From: Selaginella tamariscina
Taxonomy: Eukaryota; Streptophyta; Lycopodiopsida; Selaginellales; Selaginellaceae
Reading direction: 5' to 3'
Assembly: GCA_003024785.1 (NCBI GenBank)
Contig: PUQB01000202.1
Span: 124,001-188,000 of the forward strand
Length of the DNA: 64,000 nucleotides
How positions within the stretch are numbered: position 1 is the stretch's first letter; the number at the start of each line of letters is the position of its first letter. Positions 46,575-58,036 of this stretch are shown here, in pieces. Position numbers and translations under genes: made by a program. The notes below the pieces were generated by a model. It saw nothing but the letters and a program-made list of their open reading frames with translations, was not told the origin of the DNA and searched no databases.

Positions 46575-47080
46575 CTATAACAGATGGAGTTTTACATCTT
46601 TATCAGCTCCAAGGCTTGAACTTTCTTCGTTTTGCTGGCAGCAAGAGAAGCATGTCATACTGCAGACGAGATGGGACTCGGTATCCTGTTACTAATTTGC
46701 GTCTGTCTGTCTGCTTGTTAAGCCTAAATATTCAGACTATTGCCTTTCTGGCATCCTTTGGAAACGAAGGCGTCAATGGCCCTCATATGTGGTGGCACCA
46801 TTGTCGACTTTACGTAACTGGGAACGTGAGTTTGACACCACACATACATATTGTACGTCAGAAGTTTCTTTGTTCGAGTGGTATGGCTTCATTTTCTTGA
46901 TGCTTGCACTGGAAATGCAAAGGCACGTTCCATAATCAAAGAGTTTGAATTTTATCATCCAAAGCCTAAGGACCACCAGAAGGTGAAGAGAAGGGACAAG
47001 AAGGTTTCGAAATAAAGACCGACGTGCTTCTAACTTCCTATGAGATGGTTACTTGCAATGCAGCTCTCTTTAAATCTCAT
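46575..47080 (+). pseudogene. CHD3/PICKLE-like chromatin helicase fragment
   Basis: Plus strand, frames changing: LYQLQGLNFLRF, HVIL, then IQTIAFLASFGNEGVNGPHM, TLRNWEREFDT, NAKARSIIKEFEFYHPKPKD and KTDVLLTSYEMVTCNAAL. These are successive parts of an SNF2/CHD helicase (motif I region, QTIAFLAS, STLRNWEREF, VLLTSYEM). The motif-I GKT and later helicase motifs are lost. The pieces lie close together, so most introns are missing, which suggests a processed or trimmed copy. It is not functional. Confidence 0.7.
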
Positions 47081-47139
47081 AAAGGTGTATTCCAATTATT
47101 GCCCAGTCTAGTATACAATGTGTGTGGTCCAGAACAACC

Positions 47140-47520
47140 CATTAATCACGAAGGTATCGTCTACTTTGACACCTTCTGATGTAGTCAACTCCTGAACCGG
47201 TCCCTCAATTGTCATTTTGAAGATCAAAAGTTACTCCTTAGCACTATGCAATTTCATGTATGACGTGAATGAAAGGTATTGGCAACTTTATTTTCAGCTC
47301 CAGAAGACCCTTGTAACCCTCTCTAAAGTGTGTCTCTTTTTCTTGATTGTGTAATCCAATCCCGAGTCCTAAATAAAAGGTCACGTCAGTGTGTAGAGAT
47401 CCAAAGAAAATACCTTCGATGATTTGTAAGATGTTCAAGTTTTGAGAGTAAACCAATGTACGAGATTTCTCCTCCTTCCTTGAAAAGTTTTTCAAAGATC
47501 AGTTCATTTGTAGCTTGAAA
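47140..47520 (-). other. Unrecognised ORF region
   Basis: Minus frame 47244-47495 reads LVYSQNLNILQIIEGIFFGS and EGYKGLLELKIKLPIPFIHV. No family recognised, no splice pattern certain. Confidence 0.25.
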
Positions 47521-47559
47521 CTCAATCACTTATTGATTAGCTCACGGACTGCTCTTTAC

Positions 47560-48108
47560 TGCGTTGCTGATACTAGCTCTGGCACGTTGGACGTTTGAAG
47601 CCGACACTGAAGGGCTAACTATATGTTGATGAACACCTCTATGAATGAACAACCTTGTAAAATAAATGTTGTCTGGCAGAATGTAGTACACATAAGCTGG
47701 ACAAGTGTGCATTAACAATGGCTCCTCTCCACAGTTGTCTTCGCCTTCTCCACAACACCCTTGAACAACACCCTTGAAGTGGCATTCATTTGCTTTCTTC
47801 TCAAAAGCCAAGTAGGAGCAGGTAGCGTTTATGCATTTGAGATGTCCAACACAAGAACTTTGACTGACTCGTGTCGAAACATGCCAGTGTGTTGTGCTCG
47901 GGTGTGTCATTGTCACAACCTTTCCCTCACTTGAAGTGGCATTCATTTGCTTTCTTCTCAAAAGCCAGGTAGGGGCATGTAGCGTTGATGCATTTGAGGT
48001 GTCCGACACAAGAACTTCGACTGACTCATGTTGAAACATGCTAGTGTGTTGTGCTCGGGTGTGTCCATTGTCACAACCTTTCCCTCTCTCCTTAAGCCAA
48101 CTAGACAA
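47560..48108 (-). pseudogene. Cys/His-rich ORF with 157-base tandem duplication
   Basis: A minus frame of 188 codons contains SSCVGHLKCINATCSYLAFE, CHFKGVVQGCCGEGEDNC and MHTCPAYVYYI. The spacing of Cys and His suggests a zinc-binding module, of a kind seen in plant transposon proteins, but I cannot name it. A segment of about 157 bases (47774-47930) is repeated at 47931-48087 with about 10 per cent change. The second copy is read in a different frame, so the duplication damaged the protein. Confidence 0.4.
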
Positions 48109-48122
48109 AGAGCCAATTTATG

Positions 48123-48240
48123 TTTATGAGAGGGCCCCTAGTCATGATGACCCAGGTCCGCTTGGGTTGTTTTGCCCACATATTCCACAATCTTTACCTA
48201 AGTAGTCAACCCACCAAGTTAGAACTATGATAATCATCCT
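48123..48240 (-). mobile_element. Partial SINE-like repeat
   Basis: Reverse complement of 35395-35500: GTTGACTAC, GGTAAAGATTGTGG, ATATGTGGGCAAAA, GGTCATCATGAC, GGGGCCCT. Lacks the B-box half. Confidence 0.55.
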
Positions 48241-48249
48241 TGCGATTCA

Positions 48250-48745
48250 TCCCCAAGTACTTCTCTGTGCTTTTTTTTTTGGAGGAAGTTCGTAAACGAC
48301 ATTTTCATTGTATACCTCCGGTAGTTCAGAGACTCGTTTAACTTCAGACAAATCAATGAGATTCTTTCCTATTCTACATTTGTCTGCTCCTAGAAAACAC
48401 ATCAACATGGATTCTTCATGCTCCTTTGTTTGCAACTTAAACAACAGGCCCTTTGCTGGGCACAATGTGTAAAAGACAAGTCTGATTCGATGCATTGCCT
48501 TCTAGTAACAACTCCACATCTTCTCCAGAACTCGCAAAAACTGATAGCAACTGAACCACATGTATATTGAACCAATAAGGAATGCTGAAAGCAAAATGAA
48601 GATCATGTTTGAACACCTTCATCGATTGGAAAATCTTTATCAATGCCTTCATAGGTAACTTTGGCCATGATAACGCAAGGAGAAAGCTCAATGGTTTAGG
48701 AAAGCAAAGCAAAAGATCAAACATACTCTCGTTCGCAAAAAACAT
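48250..48745 (-). pseudogene. Unrecognised ORF, two joined frames
   Basis: Minus strand: KVFKHDLHFAFSIPYWFNIH, VFASSGEDVELLLEGNA, then in the adjoining frame MHRIRLVFYTLCPAKGLLFK, EHEESMLMCFLGADKCRIGK and VSELPEVYNENVVYELPPK. It looks like real coding sequence with one indel near 48490. Family unknown. A poly-T run (48270-48280) follows the Lys-rich end. Confidence 0.4.
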
Positions 48746-48749
48746 TTAT

Positions 48750-49061
48750 AGTCGTTGATATTAAACCTGAACACACGTTTGTAGATAATTAATTCAATGC
48801 AGCCCAGCTCATGGTGTTCTTAATGTTGTCCTTTATAGTATCACCGATGTAATTTAATTACTATTTGTTAGATTTAAAAGATCTTTACCTTCATCAATTA
48901 TTCACATATTTTAATACTAACCCTAAAATTTAATGTTATATTTAGTTCGTAAGGTTTACTATTTTCATTGTGGTTAGGATTTTTTTGGTAGATAGGGTTT
49001 ACTATTTTCATTTGGCTAGGGTTTTTCTATCTGAGATTTGAGATTTGAAATCTTCTCCGAG
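48750..49061. other. AT-rich spacer
   Basis: GTTTACTATTTTCATT occurs twice (48954 and 48996). No gene. Confidence 0.5.
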
Positions 49062-49691
49062 GGATCTGAGAGGGGTGGCACCATCCATATTGAGTCGGCA
49101 ATTCAAAGGTAAGCTTGTGTGAAGGAATATGTAGAGTGTGAGATTGATTTTGCCTCTCAAATCATAAATTACATAACATCTCGGCTTTGCCATTTGGGAA
49201 GGATTTTGACATCATCTCATCTGTGCCATCTGAGAGAATCAGCACCAACCGGCCTCAATCGGCAACCACAAGGTTAGTCGACTTTCATTTTTTTTTCATT
49301 CGAGGCTCAAGTCCTAATAACGCTGTGTGTTTTTGTGTAGCGTCCATGTTTCAGACATCGATTTTTATGTGCTGACTGAGAAGGTCGGCACCATCTAGCC
49401 TTAGTCAGCAGCCACAAAGTTAGTCAACTTTCATTTCATAACCAAGCCTATGCTCAAACAACCATATCTTTTTGTGTAGGGGCTAAGGTCTGGACATCAT
49501 CTCATATGTGCCGTCTGAGAGGGTCGGCATCAATTGGCAGCCACAAGGTTAGTTGACTTTCATTTTTTTTCATTCGAAGCTCAAGTCTTAATAACACTAT
49601 GTGTTTTTGTGTAGCGCCCAGGTTTCGAACATCGACTTTTCTATGCTGACTAAGAGGGTCAGCACCATCTAGCCTCAATCAATAGCCACAA
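49062..49691 (+). repeat. Tandem array of exon-like modules, about 145-base period
   Basis: Five units end at about 49113, 49272, 49420, 49547 and 49692. Each has a GC-richer block (CTGAGAGGGTCGGCACCATC, GCAGCCACAAG) followed by a donor-like GTTAGT or GTAAGC and a T-rich stretch. Units three to five begin after TTTGTGTAG, an acceptor. The exon-like blocks of units three and five are 78 bases each. They lie just upstream of the acceptor and start codon of the methyltransferase-like gene at 49772. Confidence 0.75.
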
Positions 49692-49771
49692 GGTTAGTCA
49701 ACTTCGATGTTTGTTTTTCCTTTTCTCTCCGAATCAATTAACTTATGTGTTTGTTTTACAGAGTCTACAAA

Positions 49772-52700
49772 ATGGTGAGAGCTTCAAAACATCTACAAGA
49801 GCTTGTGCCTGATGAAGAGCCACGGAAGAGAAGAAGAGAAGAAGAATTCGAAGCACAAGCGAGGAAAGAGGAGAAACCATCTGATGTAGTAAAGGAGGAT
49901 CCTCTAGTGATCATCTTGAACACTCAGCCTCAAGTAGTACCAGTTGAGCAACATCCTCCATCAACTATCGAAACTTTCCCAAAGAGTTCGTCGCAGCAGC
50001 CTCCTTCTTCATCCGTTCAGTAAGAATGAATCCTTGTCACAGTCACCTGCAAAGCCAGAAAGTGAGTCCCTATACCTTCCAAGGAAGTTGAGGTTGCAAT
50101 CCAAAAAGAACAAGTGCAGATGATAAATACAGTTGAAGTTCTTTCTTCTTTTATCGAGGACGACTTGGAGGAGGCATTCAACAAAAAGAGGCCATGGGAA
50201 AGCTGATCCAAAAGGCAAGAAGGTGAAGAGCGATAAGGAGTCGAAGAAGATATACAACATACCGGCCAACCTACATTTGGAGAGCTCAACGAATCTACTT
50301 AACAAAATTACTATCAAGGGACTTGGTAATCCTCCTGATGTGCCAATTTGTAGAATGCATTTAAATAAGGTGGTTCATCGAGTGAACCCAGGGGACTTGG
50401 ATAGGTTGGTGTCATTGCTAAAGAAGGCTAGTTATCTATGCAACACGGCCTTGTTCATTCTGTTCATCGAAGATTCACTCACTGCTGAGGAGCTATTAAA
50501 GTTGTTGAAGGACATGGTTCAATACGAGCATCACCGGTCTTTCAAGCAAGCTCTTACTCAGCTGGAGTACAAACAATGAGCTTTGAGGCTATCAAATCGG
50601 AAGTTCAGCTACTAGGACGGGAACCATAGGCTATAGGCTTTGCAGAAGCTCTATCAAGAGGATGCAGAGGACAACCAACGATGGGCTATTCGTGTTTTTT
50701 ATCTCCACGGAGAACCTCAACAATCTTCAACTGATTTTGATGTTCCAATCGATAAACATGTGAGTATTTTCGTTATGATTCTAGACTTACAATTTCAATG
50801 AATAGCTCTTCAGCAACATCTATGGAAACAACACTACCACATACTCTACTCGCTGTAAGACGGTCTGCACTAGTATTGAAGAAACTCAGAAAATCCTTGC
50901 ATTGCTCTCAGAGGTTGATCGTCTTGAGGTGCGGAAGTGGAAGGAAAGTGCAACAAGAAAGGCAGCTTGGCATCCTCTTCTGAACCTGATATGTGCAAAG
51001 ATCCTTGTCAAAGTAACCTTCTATTTGATTGATAGGAAAAAAGTTTTTAACTGATTCTATGTGCAGAATGAGATCGACGATGATCTTGAGATAGCAGTCA
51101 CCAGTGCTAAAGGCAATCCACAACTTGAATTGAACCTAAAGCAACTAGTGTACAAGAAGCATGACAAGCATATGCACAGGTTCCTTTCTATCATAGACCC
51201 AGAGTTGAGGGACGAGTGGTTCCAGAAGGTGACGAACATCTCTCAGAAGCAATGTCGCTGGATGGGCCTTGAGAAGCTGTACATGATGTCAAAGGTGAAG
51301 ATTTCAAACATGCTTCGACTCTGATACTTGAACAAGCTCACTTGTCTCGAATTCAAGGCAGAACAACAAACACTTGAGCTACCAGGCATGCAAGACAAAG
51401 AGTGGATCAAGTGGTTCACCTTAGACTTGTATTGGAAGGCTGTGCATGCAAAGCCATTCAGATCCTAGAGGGACTTGAGAGGATGGTGAAGAAGTTGGAA
51501 TGAAGGTCGACTTCATGAGCTAGTTTGACAGATGCGAATGCGGAGCAAGTGCCTAGTCTTTCAGCCCTTCCATGATTGCATACAATTCACTTATTTAATA
51601 GAGCCGAATGAGTTTCTGGAGTATGAGGAGTCTGCGCGTCGGATGATATGGAGGTAAGCTTTCATTCCAACATTGCTACTGACTAGCTTTGTGTTACAAG
51701 TTCATACTAGCAAAAGAAAATAGCTCCGACTCAGACAATGAAGCTATGGACAGATCATACAAGTGAGCCTCACATGTGGTCGAAGAGCAGAGGAGTTCTA
51801 ACACCATTCAAATGCGAGCATGTTCTATTTTGGCTCGACTGTCCTACATAGCCAGACAAAGTCGAGGCTGCAAGATGAAGAAGATGGTGCAGAAGACATT
51901 GACACTGGCAAAGGCATCAAGAGTGGGACCAAGCTCTTCTACAGCACTCTGCTGGCAGTCGACTTTACACTCAATGAAGTGCAGCCACTTATAGTTGGTT
52001 TGGACATCAAGGACGACTTGATGACCTTATCCCAACACTAGCTACATCCCGTGGATCCTACGACCTGGCTGTGTGCGATATAGAGGAGATGAGCATGTCT
52101 TTCATTGAGTCGGGTGCTTCCCAGACCAATGTGTACACCAAGCTCCGACAACAGGTTGATAAACTACACACAGTTGAGTCACAAATGCTTTTCTAAGAAG
52201 TGGCAAGTGAATACGGCTTCAACCTCGTCATCCTTGACTTGCCGAATGAGCTTGTATAAGGAGGTGCTAGCATCAACAAGGACGCTGTGTAGCTAGATCT
52301 AGTGAAGTTTGAGGAGGCTTTGCAATTCAGTGGAATGCACTTGGCAAAGAGTGGTTTCATGGTCGTCTTCGCGACTTCTCCTTTGGTTTCAACGATAATT
52401 CAAGTAACTACAATAATCAACCTAGAGGTTGCAGGGACTTACAGCGTCTACCGTGCACGAGGCTGAGGATACTGTGACAAAATTAAGGTATGCTTGCTTT
52501 TCATTTCCGAATTTAACTTGATCTATATGGCAAGATAACTTGTTAGTTCTCTTGGTGCTGCAAAGCTCTGAGAAGAAGTCGAAGAAACCCTCTGGCATTG
52601 ATGAACACAATCCTTGTCGATACTGCCGATCCTTTTCAAGAAGCTTAGTAAGAAAGTACTTTGCTTTGTCTATTCTAATAGAAGTTCATACTGGACGATG

Positions 52701-52960
52701 GTTCAACTAAAGAGTGTTCGACTCATGCAGCTTTTGATCGAGCGTCTCAGTAGACTAGGCGACTTTGTTTTGGATATTGGTTTCAGAACCGGACGTCGCT
52801 ATTAGCTGCCATCAAGCTCGGAAAAAATATTGTAGGAACTGAGAAGAATTTTGAACTTTCTAGGTTGGCAACAAACAAGCTCGTGAAAAACATTTGACTT
52901 AAGGAAATACCAACTCAGACACCTCCACGTCCAAGCCAAATTGAAGTGCAGCTTTGCTTA
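49772..52960 (+). pseudogene. Beta-class amino-methyltransferase-like gene, decayed
   Basis: Start ATG at 49772 follows an acceptor TTTTACAG. The N-terminus is basic and Glu-rich (EEPRKRRREEEFEAQARKEE), then middle regions: NPPDVPICRMHLNKVVHRVN (50325-50385), RWAIRVFYLHGEPQ (about 50690), ILALLSEVDRLEVRKWKESA (about 50890-50960), IDPELRDEWFQKV (about 51195-51235), FSTLLAVDF-type and LVILDLPNEL (about 52225-52255), SGMHLAKSGFMVVFATSPLV (about 52335-52390), MQLLIERLSRLGDFVLDIGF then TGxSLLAAIKLGKNIVGTE after a shift (52720-52850). A DPPY-like motif placed before the D.GF.TG motif I is the circular order of beta-class N4-cytosine/N6-adenine methyltransferases. DLPN lacks the catalytic aromatic residue. 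At least six stops or shifts. Host gene versus mobile-element gene is open. Confidence 0.55.
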
Positions 52961-53039
52961 AGATGAAGAAGAAACTTTAACTTGTGTAGATTGAGTAATA
53001 AGTTAAACTAATATTAAGAAAAATTAGGTAGAAAGACAA

Positions 53040-53215
53040 CTGTTTTACTTGAAAAAAAAAAATGCCAACTGGGGCCAAAACTGCCGACCCAAATAAATAT
53101 TTGAGTCCAGGCTCCTGGGCCCAAGCCTCCAAAATGGTGGCACTCAACAAAATCTGGTAGCCGGGCTACTCAACTCCGGATGAGCAGCAAGGTTGCTCAG
53201 CCAGCATAACCATGC
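53040..53215. other. GC-richer non-coding block
   Basis: CTGCCGACCC, CTCCTGGGCCCAAGCC, GGTAGCCGGGCTACTC. Unlike its AT-rich surroundings. No frame; possibly a mobile-element remnant. Confidence 0.35.
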
Positions 53216-55260
53216 TTGGTGTTGGGGAGAGCGAAAGTGAATATATATATATATATATATATTATATTAATACTTGTTGCCAATGTAATCCTTTATGTAT
53301 ATATCAAACTGATATGCTCTCTCTCTATGTGTGTGTATAAATGCATGTGTATGTGTGCGTGTATGATATATACATATTATATGTGCTGCGTATCAAACTA
53401 TGTATATGTTATATATATTGTGTAATATTGTATGTATATGGTATCTCTCTCTTGTATGTTGTGTACATTATTATATCTATATATATGCAACATAGTACTT
53501 TAGAAGCTCATTTTGTTTTTGGTATGCCATTTCTTTAAATCAACATAAATGATTAGTAAATTTGATTACAAGGCTAATACAATAAATTTTGGTCTTAACA
53601 CAATTCATCCTTGCTCTTAAATGTAATGTAAAGGCCGCCCCTTGATTTGTATATATATATATATATATATAGCCTAACATAAATAATAAATATATACTTT
53701 TTATAATGATTTGAACATTAACATTAGAGTGGTCAACATAGATTTATGGAATATATTGGATATTATGACAATATGGTACACAGGCATATGATTACAATAA
53801 TACATAAGAAATTTAGCAATTTGAAATTTGAATTAGTGTTTAGATGCTTTTGTACGATAATGTCTTTTTTATAAGGTTTAAAAAAATATTTATATATTCT
53901 TAAAGAATTTTCTATTATGTAGTTTAACAGTGATTTATAAATAAAGTCATATCATTATCATTATCATTATTATATTATCAAAAATTGATTAATAAAACAT
54001 TAATAAAGTATTATATTAAGTTAAAACCAACTTATTTGAATAGTAATACAGTAACATTAGTGAATACATTACGGCATTAATAATATTAGTATAGTAAATA
54101 TTGATAACTTTTAAAGTATTTAATTTTAATGTTAAACTAGTAAGTAATGGGATTTATATTTAAACATGAAAAATCTCACTATTCATTTTAAAATTAAAAT
54201 TAAAAATTTAATTTTTAATTTATAAATTTAATTATAAAATTAATAATGTGATTTAATTAAAATATCATATATATAGTACTTAAACTAAACTGTAATATAT
54301 AATTTTAAAAGAAAAGATACATTCTCTTTCAAGTTTGAAATTATAAATTTAAAAACAGTGGTATATTTGCTTACAATGTGACAAAAAATCAATATATTAT
54401 ACTAATATTTTTACCTCGTGTGATTAAACTAAATCATTTAGAAAACTCAACTATCATAATATGATGTCATAATAATTATGAACCACATATGATTAAAAAC
54501 CATGTCTTTATCTCACATAGAATATTATATTGTTGTAATCTTATTAATTATATCCTTAGTATATGATATTGAATGGAAGATATTTAAACTTTTTATAATT
54601 AATAATTTCTTAATAAATGAAATTTGAAGACGAATAAATTTAAATCATCTAATTAATTCAAACCTCTTATTTAGATATAAAATATTATTAATGTGTTTTA
54701 ATAGTTTTGTGAATTTTAAAAATAAACTTTAAATTTTAAATAAGATATATTATGTATTTAAACCAAATTTCATTATTAATTTTCAAAAATTAAGTTTTCA
54801 CTTATCTATAAAACAAATACTCCATTCTTAATTATTCCCACTTAGAAAACAATTATTTAGATTATCACTTATGAAAACATTATCAAAAAGGTTAATTCTA
54901 TAAAAGCATTAATTAATAAATCATTTAGTATTGTTCACACGAACATTACCATTAGATGTTCAAGTGAAGATATTCTTCATTTATAATCAATTACATAGTT
55001 TTATTGTAGGGTGTGTATATTATAATGAAGAATATTAAAGCAGTTAACTTAATAATCAAATAATATATTATTTATAATAATGAAGATTAAATAAAATCTA
55101 ACTCAATAACTATTAATAATCAAGATATATACTAATCAAGTATAATATAGAAAAGAATAAAATAATAAAACATCATTAGTATATCTTAAAAAGACAACTT
55201 AATTAAATTATTTAAGTTTATAATTTAATAATTTTAATATATGATTAATATTTATTTAAT
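53216..55260. other. Very AT-rich DNA with microsatellites
   Basis: (TA)n at 53240-53262 and 53650-53671. From 53670 to 55260 the sequence is almost only A and T with no coding signal. Confidence 0.7.
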
Positions 55261-55272
55261 TTGGATATGTAG

Positions 55273-55655
55273 ATTCCATTCTCAGAAGACGCTAAGTTAA
55301 CCAACTCGGGAACCAAACGGCATTACTTATATAACTTTTCTAGTGCTGAGCTCTTAAATCTAATCGTCCGGAAGGTATTTATATTGAATATATACATTTG
55401 TATATTTATATATATGTTAATATATATTTGACACATACATATCCATTCATGTACATATAGCTATATACGTATATATATCTGTTTTTACTATTTGTGCAGT
55501 TCGATCTCATGGGAATACTGTCATTACATTTGCATAAACACAGTTAATTAATTTTAATTATAGCAATAGCCAGTTAATTAACTTAAATTTTAATTATGGA
55601 TTAATTAAGATTATGTTATATATGTTTACAGGCAAGTGGCAGAGGACTTCCGAAG
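55273..55655 (+). other. Three orphan exons of an unknown gene
   Basis: 55273-55374 (34 codons: IPFSEDAKLTNSGTKRHYLY, FSSAELLNLIVRK) lies between acceptor ATGTAG and donor GAAG|GTATTT. 55500-55542 (FDLMGILSLHLHKH) follows GTGCAG and ends CACA|GTTAAT. 55632-55655 (ASGRGLPK) is bordered by TTACAG and GTATGT. Phases allow joining. No upstream or downstream exons were found before the duplication copy B starts. Confidence 0.45.
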
Positions 55656-55694
55656 GTATGTATGTATGTATTATGTGTATATATACATGCATGC

Positions 55695-56122
55695 ATATAC
55701 GACACATACAACGGTGAAGCTATGAAAAACAAGTAAATTCTATGTCCGCCCTATACTTCAATAAAACAACACAGTTTTGTAGTAAGCTATCCATCTATCT
55801 CAATATGTGTATATATAGTGTGACTAAAACCCAGGGGGAAAAAATATGTATTTAAAAAGTAATATATAAACAAAATAAAAAATAAAAAATAAAAACCTTC
55901 ACGGGCACACCCCACATACACACACGACACACACGCACACGCACGCTATATATACACATATTGAGATAGATGGATAGCTTACCACAAAACTGTGTTGTTT
56001 TATTGAAGTATATGAGGCAGACATAGAATTTACATTGTTTTTCATAGCTTCACCGTTGTATGTGTCTTATATATGCATGCATGTATATACATTTTCACAT
56101 ATACACACAATACATACATACC

Positions 56123-56154
<32 letters not shown>

Positions 56155-56398
56155 GTACATATACACACACCAAACACGTGTGTATAGACATTGAGAACTC
56201 ATGTGTAGGAACCGGGTTGCATGGTAAACTTAACTAAATCAATGTAACATCGTTAAAATAGATTAAAATTATATATATTATATATATTAAAACCATCAAA
56301 CTTGTTTTTACCTAGGATTATGTGGTAATTTGGATCTTAACATCAAAAACATCTTCAATAGTTGGAATAACGTTGTTATTCCACAAGAGAAGACAGGC

Positions 56399-56435
<37 letters not shown>

Positions 56436-56905
56436 GGGTGATACATTCATATGTATGTGTTTGTGTCTGTGTGTGCGCGTATTTAAGAACTGATTTATTA
56501 AGTTAAGTATAACAATTGTGTTAAGAATAAACTCATCATGTAAACATTTTTACGTATATACAATCCATATCGATATTTACTACAGTAATAAATAATAATC
56601 ATGATTATTATTGTAAATATATATAATATTAATTTTATTTTTTGAAACAAAATTATGTGAAACCGAACAAATGACAGGCATCCTTATCTTCTTCTATAAC
56701 AGATATTTAAAAAGTTATTAATTATTAAATAAAAGTATTTAATTGGAAAAACTAATTAAATAACAATATTATGGCTAATTATTGTAAGAATTCTGGTTTA
56801 CGTACAAGTTTGCATATTTTTCATTGAGGAGGTATAGCTCAGTGGTAGAGCGGTTGACTGCAGATCAAATGGTCATTGGTTCAAACCCGGTTACCTCCTA
56901 TTTCA
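55695..56905 (+). repeat. Segmental duplication copy B with shortened inverted repeat
   Basis: 55704-55946 matches 20890-21110 (first inverted arm of the 20.9-22.7 kb structure). From 55947 it matches 22540 onward in the same order as copy A. Thus the loop and inner arm are deleted here. 55704-55815 and 55947-56065 remain inverted copies of each other. The block ends after the tRNA-Cys gene. Confidence 0.85.
56828..56899 (+). tRNA. tRNA-Cys (GCA)
   Basis: 72 bases. Acceptor GGAGGTA pairs with TACCTCC (discriminator T). D-arm GCTCAGTGGTAGAGC, anticodon loop CTGCAGA with anticodon GCA, and T-arm with GGTTCAAACCC. Box A TAGCTCAGTGG and box B GGTTCAAACC fit Pol III. It resembles nuclear plant tRNA-Cys in the D-arm and anticodon arm; the acceptor stem differs from the usual GGGTCCA type but pairs fully. 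Confidence 0.85.
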
Positions 56906-56916
56906 TTTAACATATT

Positions 56917-56966
56917 TCAAAGACTTCGGATCCAAAGGTCGGGGGTTCGAACCCATTGTGGTCGTT
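56917..56966 (+). pseudogene. 3' half of a tRNA-like sequence (Arg-UCG-like)
   Basis: ACTTCGGATCC resembles an anticodon arm with loop CTTCGGA, and GGTCGGGGGTTCGAACCC resembles variable loop and T-arm. The 5' half is absent; it follows the tRNA-Cys by 20 bases. Confidence 0.5.
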
Positions 56967-57049
56967 TCAAATAAAATACGATATATAACCAGACACTACA
57001 TACACACATGTGTCACACACACACATATATATAAAACAGCAAGTAAAAC

Positions 57050-57247
57050 ATATCTATATAGCCAGCTACAATAATTTGCACACAAACGTACAAAACGTTC
57101 CAAGCCTATGGGATGGTTCCACGTACATTACATATGAGCCGAAAGAGAGAAGCGACACGTGTAAAGCTACCTTAATCACACTTAATTAACACTTAATCAC
57201 ATAGGGTCAAAAACGCCCTCCTCCATTCATTCAAAGCCGCTTCACAG
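57050..57247 (+). promoter_or_regulatory. Upstream region of MATE gene
   Basis: GACACGTGTA (57153-57162) is a G-box/ABRE-like core. TACGTACATTACAT and repeated CTTAATCACA/CTTAATTAACA words follow. No strict TATA box near the start was settled. It suggests light- or ABA-type control in family terms only. Confidence 0.35.
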
Positions 57248-57985
57248 ATGCAAATGGGTTCAGCTGGCGCAATACATCTGCAAAGGTTCGCATTTCATAT
57301 AAACAATCACAATATATGTAGAATCCCCGGTAGAACACAAGTGAAATTCCCACGGAGACGATGTTCGGAGCAGGATTCTGCAGTTCAATTCACTAATGAA
57401 TCCTTAAACTCCTCTAAACCCGAGTTAAACACCCAGAATGATCCCGCTCTCAGTTCTTCAAACGAGGCAGAACCGCTCAAGTTCTATGCAGGCGACAATG
57501 TGGTTCAGGCACCCACAGAGATTATGCTGCACGATGGTACCTCTACTTCCCTCTCTGGGCCGACCATTGTCGTGCAGCAGGAGAATGAGCAGCAAGTCGA
57601 GGCTACGGATTTGATATCGGACGATATTAATATGATCGAGCAGCTTACTAAGGTGTTTGCGTTTGCCGGTCCCGCTCTTGGTATATGGCTCTCCGGTCCC
57701 ATTATGAGTCTCATTGATACCAGTGTTGTTGGGATGAGTAGTTCCATAGAACTCGCTGCTCTTGGTAAGTTCACACACACACACACACACATGTTATTAT
57801 GTTAAATGGCTTTTTTTAAGGACCCGGAACTGTGGTGTGTGATGGAACTGGCTATGTTTTCACATTTTTATCGGTGGCTACTTCAAACCTGATTGCAACT
57901 TCACTTGCTAATAAGGTGTGTGTGTGTGTGTTAGAGAGAGAGAGAGAGAGAGAGAGAGAACATAAATATAAACATATATATATAT

Positions 57986-58036
<51 letters not shown>

